From Virgisporangium aurantiacum (GTDB lineage Bacteria; Actinomycetota; Actinomycetes; Mycobacteriales; Micromonosporaceae): 64,000 bases of DNA. Positions within the stretch are counted from its first letter, which is position 1, and each line of letters begins with the position of its first letter. The stretch covers positions 41,082 through 105,081 of the forward strand of contig NZ_BOPG01000075.1 in assembly GCF_016863635.1 (NCBI RefSeq), given 5' to 3'. Below the pieces are notes generated by a model. That model worked only from the letters and a program-made list of their open reading frames with translations, was not told where the DNA came from and searched no databases. Position numbers and translations under genes: made by a program. This document shows positions 41,384 to 50,428 of the stretch, one piece after another.

Positions 41384-44300
41384 TCAACCGGTCAGCTCCG
41401 CCAGCCGCCAGCTCGGTGTCACCTGCAGCTCGCGCCGTAGCCGTTCGGAACACTCCTCGAACACCGCGCGAGCGGCCGCCGGCTGGCCGAGCCGAAGGTA
41501 TGCGCGGGCGAGCAGGCGGTAGGCGGCCTCGTGGTACGGGTCGTCGGCGAGGATCCGGCGCAGGACGGCGACGGCCCGGCCCGCGTCGTCGCTTGCCACG
41601 TCGTGGCCGGCGCTGACCATCGCGGTCTGGCGGAACGTGTCGGCCAGTTCGGTGCGGGTGGCGGTGGCCCAGTCGGCGTATGGCGCCTCCTCGGCGAGGA
41701 AGTGCCCCTTGTAGACCAGCGTGGCCCGGTGGGCCAGAAGCGCCGCGCGGGCCGGGTCGCGTTCGGTCAGGGCCTGGCCGGACAGTTCTCGAAACTCGTG
41801 GATGTCGATGCCGACCCCGTCATCGAGGACCACCCGGTCGCCGGAGCTGTGTACGAAGCGGGTCCGTCCGCGCGGTGGCCGGTCCGGCTCGAGGGCCTCG
41901 TTGAGCGCATGTAGAGCGACGCGGAACCGCACTGAGCCCGGATCCACGTTCTCGTCCGGCCACAGCAGGTCGACGGCCTCTTCGCGGCCGACCGATCGGC
42001 TTTCGCGGGTGCACATGAGCCAGAGCAGCTCGAGCGACTTGCGCCGCCCCCACGCCGCGCGATCGATGGTGACTCCGTCGCGGCAGGCGACGAAACCGCC
42101 CAGGGTCCGCAGGTACAGGCCATGACCACCGGTCATTGCGGGCTGCTGTTCCGGCTGGAGCCGGCGGCCCGGCGCTGGGGCCACCGCCGCGGCGTGCGAA
42201 CCGGACGCCCGCAGCTGCTTCGCGAGGTACCGCGCATAGCCGCCGACCTCCGCGACCGCTGTCATCCGGTCCACCAGCGCCTGCCGGCTCGCGAGGTCAG
42301 GGAGTCCAGTCCACGGCGAGTCCAGCAGCAGGTAGTCCATGCCGTTGCCCTGCATCCCGCGCAACGCGCGGGCCGCATGCTTCTCGAAGGACTGCGACGC
42401 ACCGATTGTCAGCGCGCCGTGGGCGAGCCAGAGTTCGGCACAGGTGCTCACGTAACGGTCGCCCCGCCCGGTGGCCTCGTTGGCGGCTTGGCGCAGCCAC
42501 GTCCCGGCGTCAGGATGGGCCACCTGCGCGGCGGCAATCCCGATGGCCAACCGCGCGAACGCCGTGAGGTAGGCGTCGCCGGCGTGCTGGAGGATCTCGA
42601 GTACCTCGCATCCGTAGCGCCACGCTGTCGGCCACGCGCCGAGACGGCCGTGCGCGACGCACAGCCCGATGAGCGGCTCTGCCCGGAAGCGCGGGACCTC
42701 GATCTCCGTGGCCATCGTCAGGGCCCGGACCAGGTGTTCTGTGGCCTCGGCGGGATCGGGGTCCGGGCCGCAGAGCCGGGCCAATCCCATCCGCGCGGTG
42801 CAGACACATTCGATGATCGGTGAGAACAGCTCCCGCCCGGCAGCGATCCCCAGGGCGGCATGACGACGGGCGTCGTCGCCCTGCGCCATGAGGGCGTAGA
42901 TCCAGGCCCGCAGGGCCTGCTGCTCCCGGTGCGAACGCGGGACCCGGGGCGCCCGGTCCGGACCGTCCTGGTCGACCAACGCGAGCGCACCGGCCAGGTC
43001 GCCCCGGCGGACCAGCAACCGCACGCGCAGATGCCGCGGGAGACCGTCGTGGTGCAGACCCGCCGAGCCGGCATCCGCCTCGTCCAGGCGACCTTCGTTG
43101 ATGTGGCTCTCCACGACCGCATCGTGGTAGAGGCGACGACGCTCGCCGTCCACGTGGGGAAGCATCGTTCGCATGGCATCGAGCGGGGCGGCGGCCTTCG
43201 AGGGCATCACCGTGTCGAGATGGACGTTCGTCTCCGCCATCCTGGCGTCGAACGCCGCGGCCAGGTCGCCGGCGTCCGCGGCGAGGACGGCCGCTTGCCT
43301 GGCGGCATCCAGCGCCGTGCGGTACCGGCTGGTCAGGCGCAGCGCCGCACTGCGGGCGATGAGGATCCGGGCATGGCGGGCGCGTAGATGCTCGGGCAGC
43401 GCCTCCGACAGCTCCAGGAGGGTGACGTAGCGCCCCGCGTGCATCAGGGACGGGCCGAGGCGCGACAGGTCATCGGCCGCCCGGTCGAAGTCGCGTCCGC
43501 TGATGGCGTGGGTGAAGGCCAGTTCCAGGCTCCCGGTCGACCGGAAGTGCTCCGCGGCCCGATTGTGATACATCGCCGCGCTCACCGGGTCGCATTCGGC
43601 CCGCAGGAAGTCCCGGAACCAGTGTTGGTACCGATGTCCGCCGTGACCGTCGGAGACGCAGTACAGACCCCAGTCGTTGACCAGCTGCAGCTGCGGGCTC
43701 GTGTCGCCGACCATGAGCACGTCGCAGATCTCCTTGTCGAAGCTGCTGAGCTGCGCGGTGGCGAGCAGGAAGGCGCGGGTCTGTGCGGAGTGTTGGCCGA
43801 GGACATGTTCGCGGAGGTAGCCGTGAATCTCCCGCCAACCGTCAGGCGTCCGCCGGATCAGCTCGTCGAAGCCACTGGCCGAACCCGCCTGCAACAGGCG
43901 GCCGGCGAGGTACATGGCAATCGGCCAGCCTTCGGTCACATCGGCGAGCCGCCCGAGTTGCTCACCAGTGAGCGTGAGGCCGTGCCGCTCGATGTAGTAG
44001 CTGGACATCTCGTCGCGGTGGAACGCGAGATCGTTGCGGTCGACGCTCGCCACCCACCCCTCCGCCCGCCACCGGTCCAGCTTGGGCAGGGCCGGCCGGG
44101 CCTGGGCGCCGATCACGAGGTGCAGGCGGGACGGCAGCCGCTCGACGAACCGGGTGACCACTGCCGAGACCAGCGGATCGTCCACCAAGTGGTAGTCGTC
44201 GAGGACGCAGACGGCCTCCGCCGAGGTAATCAGCTCCTCGGCGGCGTCGGCGACGGCGTCGACGACCTCCGGCCAGGTCGACGCGACCCCGCCCGCCGCT

Positions 44301-44644
44301 TGCAGGACCGGGTCGAGCCGGCCGGCCAGGCCGGGCGCGATGCCGTCGAGGGTCGAGACGAGGTGAGAGATCAGCACGAACAGGTCTTTGTCCTGCCGAT
44401 CGACGGCGTACCAGGCCGTCGGGTAGCGATCGGCGACCCGGCGGGCGAACGCGGTCTTGCCGTAGCCGGCGTCGGCCTCGATCAGGATCATGGGGTGCAC
44501 GGCGACCTGACCGACCAGGCGCTCGATGCGTGGCCGAACAGTCTCCGGGCCCGGCTGCCGCGGGACGCGCAACCGCCGCCGGTCGACGACTCGGGCGCCA
44601 CCGTCCGGCCAACCGGGACCCTGCCGCGGGCGGGAGTCAGGCAT
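41384..44644 (-). CDS. Large AAA-type ATPase / BTAD (SARP-like) transcriptional regulator
   Basis: 1086 residues from ATG 44644; a TTG directly precedes it. Residues about 30-330 are an NTPase of the MalT/STAND kind (MILIEADAGYGKTAFARRVADRY Walker A, AVCVLDDYHLVDDPLV Walker B). About 350-800 are helical TPR-like repeats. The C-terminus reverses the usual SARP order: OmpR-type winged helix (YLRTLGGFVACRDGVTIDRAAWGRRKSLELLWLMC, REEAVDLLWPDENVDPGSVRFRVALHALNEAL), then BTAD helices (AVAVLRRILADDPYHEAAYRLLARAYLRLG). It is likely an ATP- and ligand-gated activator of the GTAAC-repeat promoters on both sides, including its own. Confidence 0.88.
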   Translation of the reverse strand: MPDSRPRQGPGWPDGGARVVDRRRLRVPRQPGPETVRPRIERLVGQVAVHPMILIEADAGYGKTAFARRVADRYPTAWYAVDRQDKDLFVLISHLVSTLDGIAPGLAGRLDPVLQAAGGVASTWPEVVDAVADAAEELITSAEAVCVLDDYHLVDDPLVSAVVTRFVERLPSRLHLVIGAQARPALPKLDRWRAEGWVASVDRNDLAFHRDEMSSYYIERHGLTLTGEQLGRLADVTEGWPIAMYLAGRLLQAGSASGFDELIRRTPDGWREIHGYLREHVLGQHSAQTRAFLLATAQLSSFDKEICDVLMVGDTSPQLQLVNDWGLYCVSDGHGGHRYQHWFRDFLRAECDPVSAAMYHNRAAEHFRSTGSLELAFTHAISGRDFDRAADDLSRLGPSLMHAGRYVTLLELSEALPEHLRARHARILIARSAALRLTSRYRTALDAARQAAVLAADAGDLAAAFDARMAETNVHLDTVMPSKAAAPLDAMRTMLPHVDGERRRLYHDAVVESHINEGRLDEADAGSAGLHHDGLPRHLRVRLLVRRGDLAGALALVDQDGPDRAPRVPRSHREQQALRAWIYALMAQGDDARRHAALGIAAGRELFSPIIECVCTARMGLARLCGPDPDPAEATEHLVRALTMATEIEVPRFRAEPLIGLCVAHGRLGAWPTAWRYGCEVLEILQHAGDAYLTAFARLAIGIAAAQVAHPDAGTWLRQAANEATGRGDRYVSTCAELWLAHGALTIGASQSFEKHAARALRGMQGNGMDYLLLDSPWTGLPDLASRQALVDRMTAVAEVGGYARYLAKQLRASGSHAAAVAPAPGRRLQPEQQPAMTGGHGLYLRTLGGFVACRDGVTIDRAAWGRRKSLELLWLMCTRESRSVGREEAVDLLWPDENVDPGSVRFRVALHALNEALEPDRPPRGRTRFVHSSGDRVVLDDGVGIDIHEFRELSGQALTERDPARAALLAHRATLVYKGHFLAEEAPYADWATATRTELADTFRQTAMVSAGHDVASDDAGRAVAVLRRILADDPYHEAAYRLLARAYLRLGQPAAARAVFEECSERLRRELQVTPSWRLAELTG

Positions 44645-44862
44645 CAATGCCGAAACCTTTTCGTCGCATCGCCGGCGGGAACGCCGACCTCGGCAAGCCT
44701 GTCATGCAGCGGTCCGCCGCAGCCACCGATACGTCCCGGGAGTATCAAGCGTGCGGTTACGGCGGCGTTACCGGCGCTGCGCGCGTGCGGCCCGGCCGGT
44801 GTAACGGGCGGGTAACCGCGGCATTTTAACGTCGGCCGTCACGTGCAGCGGGAGGCTACGCC
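44645..44862. promoter_or_regulatory. Divergent promoter with two GTAAC direct repeats
   Basis: GTTAC at 44756 and 44767 reads as GTAAC with an 11-bp period toward the regulator gene. GTAAC at 44801 and 44812, also 11 bp apart, points toward the hydrolase at 44863. Two divergent copies in one 218-bp gap suggest autoregulation and activation of the hydrolase by the BTAD protein. Confidence 0.7.
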
Positions 44863-45735
44863 ATGGGTGAAACGGTCGACGCGACCGGAGCGGGCGGCGG
44901 GTGGGTCGAGCAGGTGACGGCACCCGACGGGATCAGCCTGCACGCCGAAGGCGGCGGGGACGGTCCGCCGGTCGTCATGGTGCACGGACTCGGTTACGCC
45001 TCGTGGGCGGCCGAGCCGATCCGACCGATCTTGTCCCGTGAACACACCTTTGTCACCTACGACAACCGGGGGAGCGGCCGCTCGGACAAGCCCGACGGGC
45101 CATACTCGATCCGGCTGCTCGCCGAGGACGCGGTCGCGGTGATCGAGCGGCTCTGCGGCCAGTCGCATCTCATCGGCTACTCGATGGGTGGCTACATCGC
45201 GCTCACCGTCGCACTTCGCCGCCCGGATCTCGTCAGCTCCCTAGTGCTCATCGCGACCAGCGGCGGCGGTGGCCACGCCACCGACGTCCCAGAACAGACC
45301 CGGCGGGCCTGGGACGCCGCTTCCGGCCTGCCGCCGGGGCCGTTCGCCCGGGAGACGATGCCGCTGTCGTTCCGGCCCGGCTGGACCGATGAGCGGCCAC
45401 AGGACTTCGAGGACATACTGCGTCGCAGGCTCGCATTTCCGACCCCGCCGGCGGCCTGGCGGGCCCAGTACGGCGCCTGCGCCGACTATCTCGGCAGCGG
45501 CGTCCACGTCGAGCGGGTAAGCGCGCCCACCTTGATCATTCACGGTACAGCGGACCGGGTTGTCCCCTTGCCCAACGCGTTCGCTCTCGTCGGCGCGATC
45601 CCGGATGCCCGGCTCTGCGTGCTGACGGGCGCCGGGCATCTCACCTGGTTCGAACAGCCGGATCGGGTCGCTGACCTGATCTCCGAGTTCTACCGGTCGC
45701 TCCGGCGTACGACCACTGCCGTAACGCGCCCGTAA
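44863..45735 (+). CDS. Alpha/beta hydrolase
   Basis: 290 residues from ATG 44863. Oxyanion HGLGYASW, strand DNRGSGRSDKP, nucleophile elbow IGYSMGGYIAL (Ser), acid in IIHGTADRVVPL and His in GAGHLTWFEQPDRV. Length and layout match haloperoxidase/3-oxoadipate enol-lactonase-like hydrolases. Its stop overlaps the GTAAC repeat of the next gene. The substrate is probably a small ester or lactone. Confidence 0.88.
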   Translation: MGETVDATGAGGGWVEQVTAPDGISLHAEGGGDGPPVVMVHGLGYASWAAEPIRPILSREHTFVTYDNRGSGRSDKPDGPYSIRLLAEDAVAVIERLCGQSHLIGYSMGGYIALTVALRRPDLVSSLVLIATSGGGGHATDVPEQTRRAWDAASGLPPGPFARETMPLSFRPGWTDERPQDFEDILRRRLAFPTPPAAWRAQYGACADYLGSGVHVERVSAPTLIIHGTADRVVPLPNAFALVGAIPDARLCVLTGAGHLTWFEQPDRVADLISEFYRSLRRTTTAVTRP

Positions 45736-45736
45736 C
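45721..45736 (+). promoter_or_regulatory. GTAAC direct repeat upstream of the secreted lipase-like gene
   Basis: GTAAC at 45721 and 45732, an 11-bp period, 64 bases before the start at 45800. This is the same distance and spacing as at the dehydrogenase promoter. Confidence 0.65.
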
Positions 45737-45799
45737 CGTCCTTCCTACCGTGGGCGCCAGCCCCACGACACCCATACTTCACGAGCAGAAGGGCGACTG

Positions 45800-47065
45800 A
45801 TGTCGCATTGGTCCCGTCGCGCAGCGATGACGGTCGCGTCCGTACTCGGCGTGGCGGCGCTGGTCGCCGCCACACCCGTCACGGCGAACGCCACCGGCCC
45901 GGTCACCCTCGAGGCGAGCTACACCTCCGTCTCGTACGGCTGGGCCAAAGTCGAGCGCTGGTACGACTCCAACCCCGGTTATATCACCGCCAACTACCCG
46001 GCGGACGGCCGCCTCGACCAGACCGGACAACGCAGGACGTTCTTCGGCAACGTCGCCCGACCGGCCATGGGCCGGTACCTGCTCTCGTACGCCCCGGGTT
46101 GGAACACCAACGCGAAACCCACCCCCGTGCTCCTGGTACCGGGGGCGTACGAGCACGCCGACATGGCCTGGGCCGACCCGAGCACGTCCCATATCGGGTG
46201 TGGCGCCTCGAGCTGTCCGAACACTGGGCTCATGCAGGCGCTGTCCGGCGCCGGCTACAAGGTGTTCGCGCTCACCTTCCCGCACAGCGCGGGCAACAAC
46301 TACAACCACGCGCAGCAGATCCGTAACGCCGTCCGGACCATCAGGTCGGCGACCGGCGCTCCGAAGGTCGACGTGGTGGCGTGGAGCATGGGCGCGGTGG
46401 CCGCCCGGATGTACGTGTCCGGCGTCAAGAAGCCCTGGGGCTCGCCGTACGGGGGCGACGTGCGCAAGCTGATCCTCATCGGCGGGCCGAACAACGGCTG
46501 GGACTGGACGTTCCGGCACGGGACCTACCCCGCGATCCTGACGTACGCCGAATGTGGCGGCGCGGCGATCGGAGGGACCGCGGCGCTGGCGCAGAACTGC
46601 TACGGCACCCTGTACTCGCATCCGGAACTGACGGCCTACATCACCCCCGCCGGCGACTACTTCCCGGGGATCCGGCAGATGCTCCGGCGCTGGGACGCCA
46701 CCTACCCGCTCGACCCGGCCGACTTCGACGCGTACACCACCTACAACGGCGGCGTCGGCACCTACAGTTCCAGCCTCGGCATCAACTACGCCATCGGCCA
46801 GGGCTCGGTGATCGGACCCATCCGCTCCGCGGGAGTTCCGGCCTCGATCTCCACCTACCTGCTGTGCGGCAACACCGCCGACATCCCGTATCCGTGGCAC
46901 AACGAGCACACCGGACCCAGCGACGGCACGATCTTCACGGCCAGTTGCACGGACCCGGGCGGCATCGGCGCGGTCACCGCCAACACGACCCTGAGCAACC
47001 TGAACCACCTCAAGCTCGCCTGGGACACCTCCGCCAAGAACCAAATCGCCACCTGGCTGAACTGA
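45800..47065 (+). CDS. Secreted lipase-like alpha/beta hydrolase
   Basis: 421 residues from ATG 45800. Residues 1-32 are a signal peptide (SHWSRRAAMTVASVLGVAALVAATPVTANA). The core resembles extracellular class 2-type lipases: TPVLLVPGAYEHADMAW, YKVFALTFPHSAGNN, nucleophile in DVVAWSMGAVAARMYV, ILIGGPNNGWDW, and Cys pairs (CGASSCPN, CGGA...QNC). HNEHTGPSDG supplies a likely acid and NLNHLKLAWD the His. It acts outside the cell, releasing a product that the cytosolic hydrolases and dehydrogenase might use. The link rests on the shared promoter repeat. Confidence 0.8.
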   Translation: MSHWSRRAAMTVASVLGVAALVAATPVTANATGPVTLEASYTSVSYGWAKVERWYDSNPGYITANYPADGRLDQTGQRRTFFGNVARPAMGRYLLSYAPGWNTNAKPTPVLLVPGAYEHADMAWADPSTSHIGCGASSCPNTGLMQALSGAGYKVFALTFPHSAGNNYNHAQQIRNAVRTIRSATGAPKVDVVAWSMGAVAARMYVSGVKKPWGSPYGGDVRKLILIGGPNNGWDWTFRHGTYPAILTYAECGGAAIGGTAALAQNCYGTLYSHPELTAYITPAGDYFPGIRQMLRRWDATYPLDPADFDAYTTYNGGVGTYSSSLGINYAIGQGSVIGPIRSAGVPASISTYLLCGNTADIPYPWHNEHTGPSDGTIFTASCTDPGGIGAVTANTTLSNLNHLKLAWDTSAKNQIATWLN

Positions 47066-47095
47066 GCCGACCCACCGCAGACAGGAGCAAGCAGC

Positions 47096-47893
47096 ATGCC
47101 CACCTTCGAAGTCGAACCCGGTGTACGAATCGCGTACCAGGACCGTGGCACCGGACGGCCCATCGTGTTCGTGCACGGCTGGGCCGGCGCCGGCGACGCC
47201 TGGGACCTGCAGGTGCTCGACCTGGCCGACCGCTACCGTTGCATCACCGTCGATCTGCGTGGACACGGTGATTCCGACAAGCCCTGGGGTCGCTACGACT
47301 ACCCGATGTTCTGCCGGGACCTGCGAGCCCTGATGACCGGCCTCGACCTGTCCGACGTCACGCTCGTCGGCTGGTCGATGGGCGGCCACCTCGGACTCAA
47401 ATACGTCGCCACGATCGGCGCGCCGGTCACCCGGCTCGTCATCACCAACAGCGGCCCACGGTTTCACGCCGCCGACGACGTGCCGTTCGGCACGCCACCG
47501 GCCGAGGTCCAGGGTCTCGTCGACGCGATCCGCCACGCCCGGACCGAAACCGTCGTCGGCCTCTACGGCAACAACTTCCACCGCACCGACCTCACCGCCA
47601 CCCGCGACTGGTTCATCCAGATGGGCTGGCGAGTGCCGGCCTTCGTCGGCCTCACCAGCTTCGAGTCCCTCCTCGCCGAGGACGTCCGCGCCGACCTACC
47701 ACGGATTGAGATCCCCGTCGCGGTCTTCGCCGGCCGCCACGACAAGGTCTGGGATCCCCGATGGTCGGAGGTCGTCGCGGACGGTGTACCCGGCGCCCGG
47801 CTCACCTACTTCGAGAACAGCGGCCACGTCGCCTTCATCGAGGACCGCGTCGACTGGAACGAGGCCCTGACGAAGTTCATCGACGCGACCTGA
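47096..47893 (+). CDS. Alpha/beta hydrolase
   Basis: 265 residues from ATG 47096; ACAGGAGCAAGC precedes. RIAYQDRGTGRPIVFVHGWAGAGDAWDLQ, DLRGHGDSDKPWGRYDY, nucleophile in LVGWSMGGHLGLKY, acid in VFAGRHDKVWD, His in ENSGHVAFIEDRVDWNEAL. Non-heme chloroperoxidase/esterase type. Only 30 bases after the secreted lipase-like gene and without its own GTAAC repeat, so it is probably co-transcribed. Confidence 0.88.
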   Translation: MPTFEVEPGVRIAYQDRGTGRPIVFVHGWAGAGDAWDLQVLDLADRYRCITVDLRGHGDSDKPWGRYDYPMFCRDLRALMTGLDLSDVTLVGWSMGGHLGLKYVATIGAPVTRLVITNSGPRFHAADDVPFGTPPAEVQGLVDAIRHARTETVVGLYGNNFHRTDLTATRDWFIQMGWRVPAFVGLTSFESLLAEDVRADLPRIEIPVAVFAGRHDKVWDPRWSEVVADGVPGARLTYFENSGHVAFIEDRVDWNEALTKFIDAT

Positions 47894-47894
47894 C

Positions 47895-48330
47895 GCGCGG
47901 GAAGGCCGCCGACGTCGTCGCGGTCCGATCCGGAGCAGGGTCGGTGCCGGCCTCACGCAGGATTTGCCATACGGCGGACGCGGCGACCTTGGGTGCCCGG
48001 GAGGACCTGTGGGCGGAGCCGTTGCAGGGAAGGACGGGGCAGCGGCTGGAGCAGAGCGGCCTGCGGCGCCCGATCGGCAGGCTGGAATCGGATCTGCTGG
48101 TCGTTGAGATGGCGCTGCAGCACGAGGAGTTCGGTGTCCTTGTCATGGTCGCTGCGGGGAGAAGCCGCAGCAGCGCGACGAGAGCGGGTAGCGACGACCG
48201 CAGGTCCGCGGCCCATTCTGCTGTTCCACGCCGTGAAAATCAGAACGATGCACGCGTGGTCCTCCAAAGCGTCCGCATCGTCTATCCATTCTCGACGCAG
48301 GTCGTCACAGTGAGCATCGTCGACCTCGGT
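47895..48330 (-). pseudogene. Decayed transposase (integrase-core type)
   Basis: Minus-strand phrases in changing frames: DKDTELLVLQRHLNDQQIRFQPADRAPQAALL near 48150-48050 and KVAASAVWQILREAGTDPAPDRTATT near 47990-47910. These match the start of rve-type actinobacterial transposases (ELLVLRHQL...ADRA...VSTVWQILKDAGIDPAP). The catalytic DDE part is missing. No terminal repeats were found. It fills most of the gap between the hydrolase and ROK genes. Confidence 0.6.
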
Positions 48331-48430
48331 CGGGTATTCCCGGTTGATGCGCAGCCGACGAGGCACGCCAACTGGCACGAGTCGAACCACCGCCGTGATA
48401 ACTGAAGATGGGGCGCGACCCCGCCTCGTC

Positions 48431-49696
48431 TCAACCGATGGCCAGCACCGCAGCTCCGAAGTCTGCCGGCGAACCGGTCGGCGCCCACGCGGCCAGATGG
48501 CTGGGCGCGAGCAACGCGTCGCGGACCAGGGAGAGGCCACCCACCACCTCCGCCGCCTGACCAGGCCCAATCCTGAGCTCCAAGTGCTCGATGCACGCCG
48601 ACAACGCCTGGGACTGCAATGTCCGAGTGAGGATGTGTCGGAACAGGGGGCTCGAAGCGAGATCGTTTCCAGCGACGACGACCCTGCGTGGGTTGAACCA
48701 CGTCACCACCGTGGCAAGTCCTCGGCCGAGGGCTTCCGCGGCGCTGTGAACGATCTCAGCACACGCGATGTCTCCGCTCTCGGCACCAGCCACGACCACC
48801 GCGAGACCGAGGCCGTCTTCGGCACGAGCGGCCAGGAAGGGGCTTCGGCCCTGCGCGACGGCGCGGCGAGCCTCGGCCTCGATCGCCCACGACCCTGCGA
48901 ACGCATCCACGCACCCGGAGCGCCCGCAGAGGCACAACCGCCTGGCGTCGTCCGACACGACGATGTGGGTGATCTCGCCGGCGAGCGAGTCGGCACCACG
49001 GTGCAGCCCGCCGTTGGAGACGATTCCGCTACCGACACCGTTGCCCAAACGAACGAAGACCAGGTCGGCAGGGGCCTCCGGTTCGGAGGCCGCCCCCAGG
49101 GCGGCGAGGTTCGACACGGAGTCCACCCAGACCGGTACCTTCATCCGGTCAATGAACCACCGTCGGATGTCGAAGGTTCTCGGCCAGCGAATCCCTTTTG
49201 CCCCCGCGATGACGGGATCGCGACTGCGCCCGGTGGTCACGTCGACCGGGGCGGGCATGCCGAGGCCTATGCCCCAGATCGTCGGCGAGCGGTGGTCGCT
49301 GATGAGCGTCTCCATCTGGGCCGCCATCCGTTCGCAGGTACGAGCGGTGTCGTCGGACAGGGTCCACTCGACGCTGCTCTCGCCGAGTGGCGTCAGATCG
49401 AGATTCGCGAGCACGACCCGGAAGCCGTCTTCATCCACAGTCGCGACCAATACGTGGTGGTGCACGCCGGTGAATTCCCAGATGTCGGCAGCGCGACCGC
49501 CGCGTGATCGTGCCGCCCCCGAGGCGCGAATCAACCCTATCGCCTCGGCCGCCTGCACCCTCAGCGTGATCACGTTCCGACCCAGTCCGGTGGCCTCGGC
49601 GAGTTCGGGACGGGTTTGCGCCTCACCGGTCCGGATAAGACGCACAAGCATGGCGACCTGGGCCCACGGATCGGTAGGTGACCCCGCGTTCGGCAT
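48431..49696 (-). CDS. ROK-family transcriptional regulator
   Basis: 421 residues from ATG 49696, chosen over GTG 49729 because TTGGAGGGGCGTC precedes it. The N-terminal winged helix is at about residues 10-75 (AMLVRLIRTGEAQTRPELAEATGLGRNVITLRVQAAEAIGLI). The sugar-kinase-like domain follows, with GIGLGMPAPVD, VWVDSVSNLAALG, FVRLGNGVGSGIVSNGGLHRGADSLAGEITHI and the ROK zinc motif CLCGRSGCVDAFA. ROK repressors sense sugars. It diverges from the C-glycoside operon, and an inverted repeat lies in the gap, so it likely represses that operon until a sugar or glycoside is present. Confidence 0.9.
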   Translation of the reverse strand: MPNAGSPTDPWAQVAMLVRLIRTGEAQTRPELAEATGLGRNVITLRVQAAEAIGLIRASGAARSRGGRAADIWEFTGVHHHVLVATVDEDGFRVVLANLDLTPLGESSVEWTLSDDTARTCERMAAQMETLISDHRSPTIWGIGLGMPAPVDVTTGRSRDPVIAGAKGIRWPRTFDIRRWFIDRMKVPVWVDSVSNLAALGAASEPEAPADLVFVRLGNGVGSGIVSNGGLHRGADSLAGEITHIVVSDDARRLCLCGRSGCVDAFAGSWAIEAEARRAVAQGRSPFLAARAEDGLGLAVVVAGAESGDIACAEIVHSAAEALGRGLATVVTWFNPRRVVVAGNDLASSPLFRHILTRTLQSQALSACIEHLELRIGPGQAAEVVGGLSLVRDALLAPSHLAAWAPTGSPADFGAAVLAIG

Positions 49697-49755
49697 GACG
49701 CGCCCCTCCAACTCGGGTGCCTTCACCACCGCGTAGGCTCTTCACCGTTGACTTC

Positions 49756-49770
49756 TGCACGTTTCGTGCA
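49756..49770. promoter_or_regulatory. Inverted repeat, probable ROK operator
   Basis: TGCACG (49756-49761) and CGTGCA (49765-49770) with a TTT spacer, 60 bases upstream of the ROK start, in the divergent gap. Nothing else in 49771-50063 reads as a gene. AAGGCCCC...GGGGGCTTT near 49805-49830 can form a leader hairpin. Confidence 0.55.
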
Positions 49771-50063
49771 TATGATACCGGACACTCGAATCCTATAGGC
49801 ACAACGAAGGCCCCAGTCGAGAAGGGGGCTTTCGCTGATAGGGCTTCGGACGCACCGCCCGTTCGTCGTGTGACTGTGCCCGCGACGAGCACAACGAGCG
49901 CCCAACGCGCTCACCACGCACTAAACCCATAGTTCCGACATTTCGTCACTGCAGGTAGCGCTTTATCCACCTCGTGGCTCGTCGACCCACTCAACCGCGC
50001 CTTCCCGGGTCCGACTGGAGAGCAGCGTGCACCAACCTCGACCTGTTATCGGAGATGGGACAT

Positions 50064-50378
50064 GTGAAGCATTCCGCCGAGGTCCGGGACGTGGCCCATG
50101 CCGTCGACGACAAGCTGTCCTTCGGTACCAAGCTCATGTGGGCCGCCCCGGTCCTGACCATCACCGTGCGCGTTCACCACCGGAGCCTTCGGCTACATCG
50201 CCAACCAGCAGGAGCAGATCGCGCAGGCCACCGTAGGCATCGACGTCGCCACGAACATCATGCCGGCGGCGATGAGCCTGCTCAGGCTGGTCGCCTTCCT
50301 CTTTCATCCGCTCAGCGGCAGAGCGAGAAGGCCAAGGCCCGGCTGGTCGCGAATGACACCACCGAGATCGTCGACTGA
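50064..50378 (+). pseudogene. Sugar-transporter (MFS/GPH-type) remnant
   Basis: From GTG 50064 (GGAGATGGG before it): VKHSAEVRDVAHAVDDKLSFGTKLMWAAPVLTITV. The frame then shifts and gives AFTTGAFGYIANQQEQIAQATVGIDVATNIMPAAMSLLRLVAFLFHPLSGR, and shifts back to QSEKAKARLVANDTTEIVD. The start and the last membrane helices of a sugar symporter are joined with the middle (roughly 350 residues) missing. It stands exactly where an uptake gene for the operon substrate would be, 50 bases before the first enzyme gene. The strain has therefore probably lost this importer. Confidence 0.65.
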
Positions 50379-50428
50379 CGTTTCGCGGTACTCCCGACGA
50401 GCCGCAACTTCACAGTAGAAGGCTGAGC

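Noticed and set aside
43388..44815. 475-residue plus-strand open frame opposite the BTAD regulator
   Set aside because: It mirrors the ATPase domain coding strand and has no start context or motif.
45779..47581. 600-residue minus-strand open frame
   Set aside because: It lies antisense to two genes with signal peptide and catalytic motifs. Its composition (Val/Gly/Asp/Arg-rich, no motif) is typical of an antisense shadow in GC-rich DNA.
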